Assembly (NCBI GenBank): GCA_020284085.1
Contig: JACEVL010000052.1
Span: 434,001-498,000 of the forward strand
From: Aporrectodea caliginosa
Lineage: Eukaryota; Annelida; Clitellata; Crassiclitellata; Lumbricidae
Direction of reading: 5' to 3'
Length of the DNA: 64,000 bases
Below, in pieces: positions 45,568 to 55,775 of this stretch (its first letter is position 1; each line of letters starts with the position of its first letter). The translations under genes were made by a program, and so were the position numbers. The notes under the pieces were generated by a model, which was not told the DNA's origin, ran no database searches, and saw nothing but the letters and a program-made list of their open reading frames with translations.

Positions 45568-46325
45568 ATAGTACTGGTAATTTCCATCATATATAGACAT
45601 ATAAGCAATAGTGTGAGGTATACTACAGCCACTTAAATATTCATACTTCTGACACACCACTTATCGTAGTCCACTATTTGAACTAAGACTGTTGTTGTAT
45701 GTTTAAGATTCCTAATGGGGAACTAAGATCAAGACTAACTCACACGAATAAATAAGTCAGATAATATATGTTTGATTAAACATTAAGTTCGACGTAATAG
45801 GCCTACGTACGTGATCAATTCTTACAGAACCAGAATATAAGTCAAATACACTTAATAAAGATCATACGTGAGGTAAGTTTATATTCTAAGTGTAGCATGA
45901 GAAATCAACGATCACAATCATATTTCACATTGATAAGTATAAAGTACCAACCTGAATTTCATCCTATAGCACGGAACTGAACTACACTGATCTCTTTCCT
46001 TATGCATAGTTTATCTAGTCCAATACAGTTTTAGTTTAGCTAAATATATTCAGTCTGTCAGTCCGTTCTGTAGTCAGTCAGTTCGCCCGTCGTCAATCCA
46101 AGTCTAGTCAGCCCCACTAGTTCGGTTGAGCTCAGTATAGTTCAGTTACCGATCTATGGTTGGGTAGGAGTTTATATAGTCTAGGGCAACCAATCACGTC
46201 TAGGAGGCTTTCCCTTCCAGGCTGGGATGATGTCTGTGTGTCAGAAGTATGAATATTTAAGTGGCTGTAGTATACCTCACACTATTGCTTATATTTCTAT
46301 ATATGATGGAAATTACCAGTACTAT
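45568..46325. mobile_element. 758-bp element with ~100-bp terminal inverted repeats
   Basis: ATAGTACTGGTAATTTCC at the left and its complement at the right begin inverted repeats that extend with few mismatches for about 100 bases, to 'cttctgacacac' near 45655 and 'gtgtgtcagaag' near 46237. The paralogous flanks near 22171 and 15278 have the empty site 'gcactatcaat(a/c)aaatacg'. The target duplication is 'agcact' to 'agcactat' (6-8 bp, depending on where the ends are placed), compatible with hAT. No coding region. Confidence 0.85.
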
Positions 46326-46885
46326 AGCACTATCAATAAAATACGTTAAAATGTACTTTCACCGATTACCGAAATTTTTAATATGGGGAAGATATTTATG
46401 GAGATTACCCGTAAGTAGCCTAGATATTGACGAACTAAACGATCGTCTGATATGCAAACGCCACAATATTAAATGCGGTAAGTAAGTTGCTAGACTTTAA
46501 GTTTAGTTATTATAACAGGACATTCTACAGAAAAGGAAAAGTCATTGAAATGGTGAAAAGTGATTGATAATAGACGATTAACATGAATTAATAAAAAAAA
46601 ATTGAATTTCGAACCTTACCTATTAGACTAGAGCGCTGATTATAGTGACGTCATCATTGTTGTGCTCATTACGTTAACAAGGAGTTTATATCACATTAAA
46701 TGAGGTGTCAAATTCAAATTGAGTGAATGATTGAGTGATCCATTGGCTTGATTGCCTTACAATTACACTTTTTACAAACCTTTATTATCGTCTAACAACG
46801 TTGAGCGTCAAAATGGGGTATTTATTTTAAAATTCGCTGGTGAATGTAATCTAACAGAACATTTGGATAGCGCGTCAGAGGCGCT
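46326..46885 (-). other. Distal upstream flank of ZNF unit 6
   Basis: Paralogous to 15545-16090 and 22425-23150, without the 22476 MITE. No gene seen. Confidence 0.4.
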
Positions 46886-46889
46886 GTGT

Positions 46890-47575
46890 ACTAATTGTAA
46901 TCGTAATCATAATCGCAATCGTAAACTCCGAATTTCAAAAGCGCTATTCTAAAGCTAAGGGCAAAGCACCAGCTTAGGCCTATTAAAGACACACACTTGT
47001 TCCACCTGACTGAAAGCTGGGTACACATTAGGGTTTGGTGAAAATATTTTTCGAGCAAACGTTTTGTAATGGTGATCAAAGTTGCCAGCATGTTTGCTGG
47101 CTGTTACCTTGAAGTCCTTGTAAGACATCCAATCTTCTTCTGCCCGTCCTCTCTTTGGGCCGCTTTTCCGTTCGTCCTTCCGTCGGTTCTTCCGTCTGCC
47201 TTTTTGTCTTTCCGTCCTTCTCTCCTTTCGTCCTTCCGTCCGCAGACGCCTGTCCGCCGTTAAACTGTCCGTCCTTATGTCCGTCCTTCTTTCTCCCGTC
47301 CTTATGTCTGAAGACGAATGTCCGTCTTTTTGCCCGTCCTTATGTCCATCCTAAAGTCCGTTCTTCCTTAAGACTATTTTATTGTTCGCACTGTTTTAAC
47401 TGTATTATCGGGCGTATACGAATGTAGAACCTTTGCTATAGGCGGAATTATATTTTGATTAATTCATTCATAGAATTTACATAGCGCCTCTTCAAAGGAC
47501 CTACCCATTCATTATTTGATTTGAGTTGTGTGATGTTTCATTAAAGAGTATCAATCAATCAATCAATCAATAGAA
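46890..47575 (-). repeat. L2-like 3' end, CT-rich tract and retroposon end
   Basis: The (TAATCG)n tail at 46897-46922 and L2 3' UTR text to about 46980 are followed by a long imperfect pyrimidine tract of 'cgtccttc'/'tccgtccg' words (47105-47370). Retroposon end text and (ATCA)n (47550-47572) follow. This is the longest of the three CT tracts, against 16190-16330 and 23395-23560. Confidence 0.55.
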
Positions 47576-47639
47576 ATGAAGCAAAATTAAACTTAAACCC
47601 AAATAAAATAAGTTCAAACAGGAGTCGATTCAGATGGAT

Positions 47640-48250
47640 CTATTCCAGTGACAAATATTTCGACATTTCACTATGTTGTCGGCAATATACAGCGGTCCTA
47701 TCTTATGCCCTCGGCTGTACATGGATGCCACTAAGACAAAATTTAAATTGAACAAACTTTATTTGCTAAAAGATTTCAACCTTAACAAAAGCACTGATTA
47801 TGTGCAATTATGTGCATCGTTGCAATTACTCTGTGATTGCATTTACGGAACAGTAACAGCGTGAGAGTATGTCTATGTAAAACTTGAATTGAGTGAAAAC
47901 GCGAACAAAGTTACAGTAGATCATGACTGCGAAGTATAGGCCTACACGCAGTTCAATAACAAAAACAGTCCGATAGAGTTAAAACGATTCTCACTAAACA
48001 TAAGAATTATAGGCCTACCTAAATTTCGCTGAAAGTGCCACAAAAACGCAAAACGCAGAAACCTTGAAAAAGAATACTCAGTTGTACTGAAACACTGAAT
48101 TGAATGATTCTGTAGGGCGCATCGCATTGAGAGCTCCATACTCAGTTGTCCACCAACTGTTGTTGGTTAGGATCAAAACGTCAAATAATTCTGAGACTGT
48201 TGTTTCTTTATAGACTCGAAAATCGCGAAAATCTGTTTTAGAGAATGGCT
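47640..48250 (-). pseudogene. Orphan ZNF 3' flank (array lost)
   Basis: This stretch matches the 3' flanks of units 3 and 5 from the 'ggctgtacatggatgcca' landmark through the candidate AATAAA (47758-47763) to decayed finger text near 48210-48240. It stops there with no finger array. The homology ends at about 48245, replaced by 'atttcagttc' repeat DNA, so the array was deleted or displaced. Confidence 0.6.
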
Positions 48251-49520
48251 TCTCTATCAGTGATATTTTACTTCTAGAAATAATTTTCGTTTTACTTCTA
48301 TTTCAGTTCAGACACCCTCAATTTCAGTTCTAATTTCAATTACAGTTCTTAAAAAATTTCAGTTATACTTCTAATTTCAGTTTTTTAAATAATTTCAGTT
48401 CTCATTTCAGTTCCTGGAAAATAATTTCAGTTATACTTCTTTATACAGCAAATGTTAAATTAAACCAAATTCAAGCATTTTAATTATGATGCGTTTCTTT
48501 AATTTTAAAGAACCCTCTTATTTCCAGTGACCTTTATGTGGTTTCTTCTCCAAGCTGTTAGAAATCTTCACACAGAAAAATATTCTTTCGAGAATCCACT
48601 GCAAGATCTTCTGCAAGTGGGGCATATTGTCGTAGACTTTGTCTTTCCTTCCAAAAACATGTTCAATGATTAATGCACTAACCAGGAAATTTGAACTTCA
48701 GATCTAGTTTGTATCATTTCTCGAAGGGATGATCGACCATAGTTGTTGGATAATCTGAATCTTGAAAAGGCTACTTACAGTTTGTGTCGCACTTCTCTTT
48801 TCTTGTGGTGACAGCCACTGACTCGAATCAGTCGCATGAAAATTTCATGTCAGCCAGTTTTGCCGTGTACTTTTTCTTAATATATTTCTTAATATTATAT
48901 GTAAGCTTATAGTTGTTGTAGATGTGAAATTAAATTGCTTAAAATTTCACCTGAGAGTGCAGTTCCGCACGCATCTGTTCTAGGGTCCAGAGCGTTGCAT
49001 GCATTATAGGCCTACATATTTGTCTGTACTTTGCAGTACTGTAGGCCTATTTAAAATCCCATACATGGCTTTCTAACTTCAGTCCCGTGAGCAAACTGCA
49101 CAAAGAACTCATGACCGAAATGGAAACACTTTTCAAAGTGACTTTCTAAAACCAGTCTTTGTCGCGGTGTTGAGTATTATAAACTTACAAGGAAAGGTCT
49201 AAATTAAAATGACCATTATAAATTGCACATGGAAGCACGTGCCTAGCCAAAGATTCTAAAGTTTCAAGTGTGCCTTTTAGACGTAAACACAACTGCATCG
49301 GAAAAACTAATTACGAAAATTTCCAAATATGTTATTAATTTCAGTTCGAAAATTAATTTCCGTTTTTATTCTAATTTTCGTTCAGTGCCCTTGATTTTCG
49401 TTCTATTTCAGTTTTCGTTCTTAAAATAATTTCAGTTATAGTTACAGTTATACTTAACGGAAATCAATATTTTCAGTTCTAATTTTACTTAACGTTAACG
49501 AAAATATGTACAGACATTTC
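48250..49520. repeat. Region bounded by 'atttcagttc' subterminal repeats
   Basis: Two clusters of the word 'atttcagtt' and variants occupy 48285-48450 and 49335-49500, both in the same orientation, around an 880-bp core with no recognised coding. It may be a DNA transposon with subterminal repeats; termini and target duplication were not found. Confidence 0.35.
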
Positions 49521-49564
49521 GTATATAGAAATTTCGTCTACGACGTTACTTGATATTGTAACTT

Positions 49565-49795
49565 TAAAATGGAAGCTGGATTGATAGAAAAAAAACTGTT
49601 TCCCTAAATGGAAGTGGGATTGATGAAAACATTCCTATGTTGAAATGGAAGATGGATTGATCGAAATAAATTTTTCCGTAAATAGGAGTTGGATCTATCT
49701 ACTAAGCTGGATGGATGGATGAAACTATAAGTTTTCCATTCAATAGAAGTTGGATTGATGAAAATAATCGTTTCAGTAATTAGAAGCTGATTCCT
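49565..49795. repeat. Longest run of the ~37-bp minisatellite
   Basis: Five to six degenerate copies of a unit with core 'gaagttggattgatgaaa' and spacer 'ataatcgtttcagtaaatt'. Shorter runs are at 6930, 13560, 21585 and 44950. Confidence 0.7.
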
Positions 49796-49874
49796 GATAA
49801 TATCTAGCACGTTTTAGCGAAACTATAAGAAAGCGGCCTCTGTTGATTAGCCGTACTGGATATAGATACACTTG

Positions 49875-49965
49875 CAGACGAAATGTCTGTAGACTAAGTG
49901 TCTGTAGACGAAGTGTCTGTTAGACGAAGTCTCGTAGACGAAAAGTCTGTAGACGAGTTGTCGCG
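49875..49965. repeat. 15-bp tandem repeat of palindromic units
   Basis: About six copies of 'agacgaagtgtctgt'. Each unit contains AGAC and GTCT, so the array can fold on itself. Confidence 0.8.
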
Positions 49966-50018
49966 AAACCTACTAGAAGAGATGTAACTTGCCCTTGCTT
50001 GAGATGCAACTTGCCGTT

Positions 50019-50064
50019 ACCAGCTCAACAAAAAACCGTAAGTAAGGATTTTTGTTGAGCTGGT
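50019..50064. repeat. Perfect 16-bp stem-loop
   Basis: ACCAGCTCAACAAAAA at 50019-50034 and its exact complement TTTTTGTTGAGCTGGT at 50049-50064, with a 14-base loop. It lies directly left of the 16-bp target-duplication copy at 50065. It may be a hairpin MITE or an insertion scar; no rho-type terminator meaning applies in this genome. Confidence 0.75.
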
Positions 50065-50080
50065 AAGGGATCACTTCCAC

Positions 50081-51810
50081 GCCGACTTCATAGTGCCGGC
50101 GGCGGCGCGCCGGTCATTTTCGGTCGGCGGCGGCGGCGCGCCGCCGACTAACAAAAAATCGGCGGCGGCGGCGGCGGCGCGCTGTGGTCGGCACCAGTGA
50201 CGGATCCAGGAAGATTATAAGGGCAAATGGGCGTCCGAACTTTTAAAATATTTTGAAATTACATACTGTAATTGTAGCATTTAAGCTGTCATCTGAACAA
50301 ATTGTTCTATTATTTCAGAGCTGATAGGAATCAGCTGTCACTCGTAGTTAGGATGTAGTTTGAGTCGTGTTGGAGTTTGACAACAGACAATACTAGCAAA
50401 CCAGACATTTATTTTAATTAATATAAAAACTAGAAAATAGGGTTAAGTTCAATTTCCATAAACACCATAAGCCTTATGTAGGCTAAACGAATTTCTGACT
50501 ATAGGACACAATATTAAATCTAATGATCTTCGTTTATTATTTCAAACTGACACACGGCAGTATGATGACAATTCATAGTATGAGCGATGATTACAAGTTA
50601 TTAAATAAATCGAATTTAACTGCTTGGCAGCCATGCACGGCGCCCATCACGTCCTACTGCTTATTTTACGAACTCCATAATTATGGCGAATGAAAGGCGA
50701 ATGAAATGAGTGGACCGTTGGGAGGGTAGCTGGAATCGATCCCGCGTCCATGCTGATCTTCTTCTCTTCGTGCCAAGGGGTAACCATTTACCCTAAACCC
50801 CCTTCCATGGTGTATCACAAGTAATTAATTTTAATTATTTTAGGGAAGCACATTATTTGGATTAAGAAATGAACCAATCCTAGCCGATGGCAGGCCCGTG
50901 GCCCGTTATAGCAACGCATGGATATGTTTAAGCTGGGTTAAGAAATGGATAGCATGCCAAATTCCTATTCCTTCCTACACCGGCATACAAGCAGGAGGGG
51001 CGAGGGGCGGTGCGCCCCGGGCCTATGTTTAATACTGCCGATATGGTACAGAATTTAATAAAATATTCTTTACAAGTGCGTCCATTCACTGAAAGCTGCA
51101 CTGAGGGGTTAACGTAGCCCCACAGGTAATTTTATGGAATTAACTGCAGGGGCTGAAAATGAATTCGGGGGTTGAACACTCCCAACCTTCCGACAATTCA
51201 ATCACCGCATATATATACACATATATCCTCTGTCTTACATACATATATATATATATATAAGTAGTATGTATTGCTAGTCAAGCAAGACAGAGGACTTTTC
51301 GATCTTCTCTCATTCCTATTCCTTCTACTCAATCTATCAATCAGTCATTCAATCCACACACCCATCCATTCATCCATCCATTCATCTATTCATCCATCCA
51401 TCCATCCATCCATCCATCCATCCATCCATCCATCCATCCATCTCACCAATCCATCCATCGATTTATCCATCCATCTCATCATCTGCTACGCCAAGTAGAT
51501 CATCAGCAGTCTGTGTCTGTGCCTGTGTCTCTCTGTCTCTGTCTCTGTATGTCTGTCTCTGTCTGTCTGTCTAACTGGCTGTATGTCTTTCTGTGTCGAC
51601 ATTTATTACCCACTGAAGCAACAATTTATCGTGAAATCATGCAAAACATGTAAAATGCCACAAAACAATTAAACACTTCAGCGTGGCATCGGCGGCGCGC
51701 CGAGGAATTGTCGGCGGCGGCGGCGTCGGCGCGCCGATCCACAAAAATCGGCGGCGTCCAAAAAATGGCGGCGGCGGCGGCGCGGCCGGCGCAGGGCTCT
51801 AGGGGCTCTA
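50081..51810. mobile_element. 1.73-kb insertion with 16-bp target duplication
   Basis: The 16-base sequence AAGGGATCACTTCCAC occurs exactly at 50065-50080 and 51811-51826. Each end of the interior is a GC-rich block of about 110-130 bases (50085-50200 and 51680-51800) with repeated GGCGGCGGCG and several GGCGCGCC words. Inside are a divergent copy (50230-50390) of the monomer tandemly repeated at 53220-54190, a (TA)n run at 51245-51259, a CATC repeat at 51357-51480 and TCTG repeats near 51520-51580. No open frame of note. A 16-bp duplication suits a LINE-mobilised insertion, but the two GC blocks could also be two separate elements. Confidence 0.6.
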
Positions 51811-51924
51811 AAGGGATCACTTCCACTTTTCAGAGTGTCTCTTCTCTTTCTGTTCGTTTGAATCTGAAGCAAGAGAAGTAAAAAGATTGCGCCACATTTC
51901 CAAAAGCGTTCTGTTCTTTTACAG

Positions 51925-52163
51925 GAGTTCCGCTTCAACTGGAATCTGGCATTGACTTGGAAGATGGTTTTGTTCTGCTCCCAAGTGTAAACAACTGGAT
52001 AGTCTTAATGCACCGTTTTGACGAATCGCTTAACTTCTCTCGAAACTGGACGGAATATAGGAGTGGATTTGGAGAGATAGGACGAGGCGAGTTTTGGCTC
52101 GGAAACGAATTAGTCCATCGTCTGACCAACAGAATCGAATTCGTCTATACCCTTCGCATAGAG
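51925..52163 (+). CDS. Fibrinogen-related domain (FReD) gene, internal exon
   Basis: A splice acceptor (ctgttcttttacag, ending 51924) and donor (GAG|gtattt after 52163) bound an open frame reading NNWIVLMHRFDESLNFSRNW, then TEYRSGFGEIGRGEFWLGNE and LVHRLTNR. This is the conserved core of the fibrinogen C-terminal globular domain (compare RxDGSVDFxRNWxxYxxGFG and GEFWLGNexIHxLT). FReD proteins (ficolin, tenascin and FREP types) are usually secreted carbohydrate- or microbe-binding lectins. The exon ends in phase 0 and joins the exon at 54558 to give LRIE-LYTNGRWYYADY. The start of the domain and any signal peptide lie in exons I could not identify upstream. Confidence 0.85.
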
Positions 52164-53117
52164 GTATTTCTAAACACAGACCTTAATAACTCATAATTAT
52201 CAGTATATCAGTAAGTAGGCTAATTGCTAATGATCATTCACCACTATCTCTGAACACGAAGCGACTCTTATGAATAAGCTGGTCCCTGCGAGTTTATGAT
52301 TATTGTTGTTCCAAGTCAATTGCTTATTGTTAAATTGAGATAAAAAGCATTTAATTTTGCTTTGACATCTTAACAACTAGCCGGATGTTGGCATTCATGA
52401 CATGCATGACATGTATACTTTCCATGTAGATTAAATTAGTCTTTCTTGCGCATATAGATAAGAATTTATCGATGTGATATTTCATGGAAATTGAATTTAA
52501 AGCATTTCTATCACAAATTGTCTGACTGCAAAGCATTGTAATCAAACAGTATTGCTTTTGAGTGCCCGCTTTCACTTGTAATATCAAGAGTAGGCTATTT
52601 AAATTTTCTCCGGTGGGATCAATAAGCTTTTCTCCAGCTCAGTTCAAATGAGATTCGCTGTATTTAGATATTTTCGAGATTTATACAGCGCGCAAAAGGC
52701 AAAGTAGGCCTAACTGAGATCAGCTTAGTAACAGGGGCTTGGTAAAAACAGAATCGATAGGCAATGAAGGTCAGAAATCGGCTACATGTTTGTCATGGTT
52801 TACAGATGATATAAAACTGTGTATCGTCCGCATTGCAGTGGCAAAGAAGATGATCGTCTCCACATTAAATCTTACCTAAAATGTTTAAATTTTAAGCCAG
52901 CTGACGTCCTGTCCTTGATTTCCAAACGAGTGCGACAGTCGCTGAATTAAGTTGCCGTTTAGACTGTTTCGTATGCAGCCGATACATTAAGTAGTTACGG
53001 AAAACGCCAGCATCTACTAATTCCGAGAACACCTTAGGAAGCACAATCTCGGTGGAGTGGCTACGTCTGCAGGAAGACTGAAACCGAGAACGAGCTTGGT
53101 AGATACTCGGTCAGCTG
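52164..53117 (+). other. FReD intron, left part
   Basis: Intronic DNA with no coding region. 'cttatgaataagctggtcc' near 52267 resembles L2 3' UTR text. The right end abuts the hAT-like element. Confidence 0.5.
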
Positions 53118-54322
53118 ACACAAGCGGAGACTTGGTCTTGGGTTTGGGGGACGGGTGAAGGAGCGGCCGAAGGGCGATCGGCGAGGCGCGCAGCGCCGAG
53201 CAGGGGAGGGGTTTGGGGAGGGGATGTGACCCCTCCCCATCTAAAATTTTTTGAATTTCCACACTGTAATGGTAGCATTTTAAGCTGTCATCTGAACAAA
53301 ATTGCTCTATTATTTGAGTGCTGATAGGAACCAGCTGTCGCTCGTAGTTTACATGTAGTTTGAGTCGTGTTTGAGTTTGGGGAGGGGTTTGGGGAGGGAT
53401 GTGACCCCTCCCCATCTAAAATTTTTTGAATTTCCACACTGTAATGGTAGCATTTTAAGCTGTCATCTGAACAAAATTGCTCTATTATTTGAGTGCTGAT
53501 AGGAACCAGCTGTCGCTCGTAGTTTACATGTAGTTTGAGTCGTGTTTGAGTTTGGGGAGGGGTTTGGGGAGGGGATGTGACCCCTCCCCATCTAAAAATT
53601 TTTGAATTTCCACACTGTAATGGTAGCATTTTAAGCTGTCATCTGAACAAAATTGCTCTATTATTTGAGTGCTGATAGGAACCAGCTGTCGCTCGTAGTT
53701 TACATGTAGTTTGAGTCGTGTTTGAGTTTGGGGAGGGGTTTGGGGAGGGGATGTGACCCCTCCCCATCTAAAATTTTTTGAATTTCCACACTGTAATGGT
53801 AGCATTTTAAGCTGTCATCTGAACAAAATTGCTCTATTATTTGAGTGCTGATAGCAACCAGCTGTCGCTCGTAGTTTACATGTAGTTTGAGTCGTGTTTG
53901 AGTTTGGGGAGGGGTTTGGGGAGGGATGTGACCCCTCCCCATCTAAAATTGTTTGAATTTCCACACTGTAATGGTAGCATTTTAAGCTGTCATCTGAACA
54001 AAATTGCTCTATTATTTGAGTGCTGATAGGAACCAGCTGTCGCTCGTAGTTTACATGTAGTTTGAGTTTGGGGAGGGGATGTGACCCCTCCCCATCTAAA
54101 ATTTTTTGAATTTCCACACTGTAATGGTAGCATTTTAAGATGTCATCTGAACAAAATTTCTCTATTATTTGAGTGCTGATAAGAACCAGCTGTCACTTGT
54201 AGCTATTATTATTATATTCATGAAATATTTCAGAAATATTGGGGGGATATAAGCAGCTCCGTCCCCCCACCTCAAGTTTTGGGGGGACCGTCCCCCCTGT
54301 CCCCCCTAAGTCTCCGCCCCTG
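53118..54322. mobile_element. hAT-like non-autonomous element with internal tandem array
   Basis: The left end (a)CACAAGCGGAGACTTGG and right end TAAGTCTCCGCCCCTG form terminal inverted repeats. The flanking direct repeat GTCAGCTG is at 53110-53117 and 54323-54330, the 8-bp length of hAT. The interior holds about six tandem units (53220-54190) of roughly 175 bp, the last shortened to about 150. No transposase. It lies wholly within the FReD intron, so the exons are untouched. Confidence 0.8.
53220..54190. repeat. ~175-bp tandem repeat, six units
   Basis: Each unit contains 'tgtgacccctccccatct', 'tggtagcattttaagctg', 'gagtgctgataggaacc' and 'gtttggggaggggtttgg'. Units are over 95 percent alike by eye, so the array is young or homogenised. 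The overlapping minus-strand frames of 80-130 codons that repeat the same peptide are artefacts of the array. A divergent single copy is at 50230-50390. Confidence 0.92.
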
Positions 54323-54557
54323 GTCAGCTGACAACAAGCTTAGGTACTTTTGAAATAATGTAATCCTTGATTTAGAGACCGCGCTCTGAAGTTCGTAGGT
54401 GACGATTGCTCGGTTTCAACATTTTTGAGGAGTGGCTTGACATAATTAAACGAGGTGATGGATGGGTAGTTAGAGTGACTGAGGAAATGATCGGATTGTA
54501 AATAAGAGTTTTAACCAAGTAAGAAGTAACTTAACTTAACTTTGTTGCATATTGCAG

Positions 54558-54905
54558 TTGTATACAAACGGAAGATGGTACTACGCCGACTATGCCACTT
54601 TTTCTCTCGATTCCGAAGACAACAAATACGCCCTTCGCCTCTCAGGATTCAGTGGTAATGCCGGCGATTCGCTCACGAACAAAGCCCTGTTGAGCGATGG
54701 ATACCACGGTGGAATGAGCTTCTCAACCTGGGATGCTGACAACGACAGATGTTCAACTAGCAACTGCGTTCATGGTTTTAATGGAGGATGGTGGTTCAAC
54801 TGCTGTGATTACGTTTGTCTTACGTGTCTATATAATAAGCGATTTCGATGGTATACATTGAGTGACCAACTTCAAGCAGCGCGGATGATGATCAGAAGAA
54901 CGTGA
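54558..54905 (+). CDS. FReD gene, last coding exon
   Basis: The acceptor (ttgcatattgcag, ending 54557) opens a phase-0 exon: LYTNGRWYYADYATFSLDSE, then NKYALRLSGFSGNAGDSL, HGGMSFSTWDADNDR, NCVHGFNGGWWFNCCDYVC and a C-terminal ARMMIRRT before TGA. This is the second half of a fibrinogen C-terminal domain. D-A-D-N-D is the Ca2+-binding loop and GGWWFNxC the core motif. Between NCCDYVCLTCLYNKR and FRWYTL the usual NLNG segment is altered (C-L-T-C-L), with two extra Cys, which may change ligand binding. The natural C-terminus is reached. Together with 51925-52163 this covers most of the domain. Confidence 0.88.
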   Translation: MYTNGRWYYADYATFSLDSEDNKYALRLSGFSGNAGDSLTNKALLSDGYHGGMSFSTWDADNDRCSTSNCVHGFNGGWWFNCCDYVCLTCLYNKRFRWYTLSDQLQAARMMIRRT

Positions 54906-55634
54906 ACAAAAACTGAAGAATCTGAGAATCTTTGCAATGGATTGTCTCACGCAGTTAGAAGATTTTTCTTTTCTAGAGGATTCTCTTGTTAACCCAAATA
55001 CAAACGTTGTGTTTCTGGTATACGCCACCAGCACATATTTTATGCTTGTAGATAATGTAACGTCTGTGGAACAGAATTTCTTGTTCTCTAGGAAACTTTT
55101 CCGCATTTTATTCATCATTCTTATTTGGGCTGTGACAGAAATTACACAGACTCAATGTTTGCTTTAAAGAAGAGTGGAGGAAACATTATGCTATCATTAG
55201 CATTTTAACTGCTAAAAATGTAATGTTTCTAAATATTACTTTAAAATAACGCTGTAGTTTAAAAACGCATGTGTGAATGCAGCTCGAGCAGCTGAAGAAT
55301 GTCTCCACTTGTAATCTCGTGCTAACTCATAAAAAAGTCAAGTTAATTATTTTCATTAACTGTTAACGATTGACTTATATTCATAGTCCTTGGTCATTGG
55401 GAAAAGCTTGGGCAGTAATAGGTTAATTATTTTCATCGACTGTTTAGTCCTTAACCTAATATTATAGCGTCGAAGATGGAGAGTGCAGCTTTGCCGAAGG
55501 AAGCTCTCGCACTTCACGATTTCACCCGCCTAACGTTCATCACAATTTTGTCAGTTGAACAAAACGCATCAAAGATATCCATGTCTTTTAAGGTCTAATA
55601 AAAATTCATCCTCCTTAGCCGGCTATCTAATTCT
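54906..55634 (+). other. FReD 3' UTR and spacer
   Basis: AT-rich sequence after the stop. A 76-codon plus frame at 54937 shows no motif and is probably 3' UTR. No clear AATAAA is seen close by. Confidence 0.4.
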
Positions 55635-55775
55635 TTTGGCATCACGGACAGGGCTCTCCTATGGTTTCAATCTTTTCTTACTGATAGGACTATATCCGTG
55701 GTCTTTGGTTCAAACCGCACTCCTTGGATCACTGTCCCCTATGGTCTTCCTCAAGGCTCTGTCTGAGACATTCGT
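55635..55775 (+). repeat. Short LINE reverse-transcriptase fragment
   Basis: The plus strand reads GITDRALLWFQSFLTDRT then SNRTPWITVPYGLPQGSV, the conserved LINE block before the YADD box (xxWFxSYLxxR...GVPQGSVLGP). It is about 45 codons, isolated. The flanks 55776-56160 show no gene. Confidence 0.8.

Noticed and set aside
47069..47427. Ser/Pro/Phe-rich frames such as SVRPSVGSSVCLFVFPS
   Set aside because: Reading of the CT-rich tract, which is a simple repeat.
49565..49795. Possible CRISPR-like array because of regular ~37-bp spacing
   Set aside because: The units are degenerate, spacers are not unique, and the genome is eukaryotic.
50019..50064. Calling the hairpin a transcription terminator
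   Set aside because: Hairpin-plus-T-run terminators are bacterial; here it adjoins a transposon duplication in an animal genome.
53017..54117. Series of minus frames repeating one peptide (GEGSHPxPKP...)
   Set aside because: Each lies within a unit of the 175-bp tandem array; the peptides recur because the DNA does, and there is no start context or known motif.
54937..55167. 76-codon plus frame after the FReD stop
   Set aside because: No motif, no splice context, and position fits a 3' UTR.
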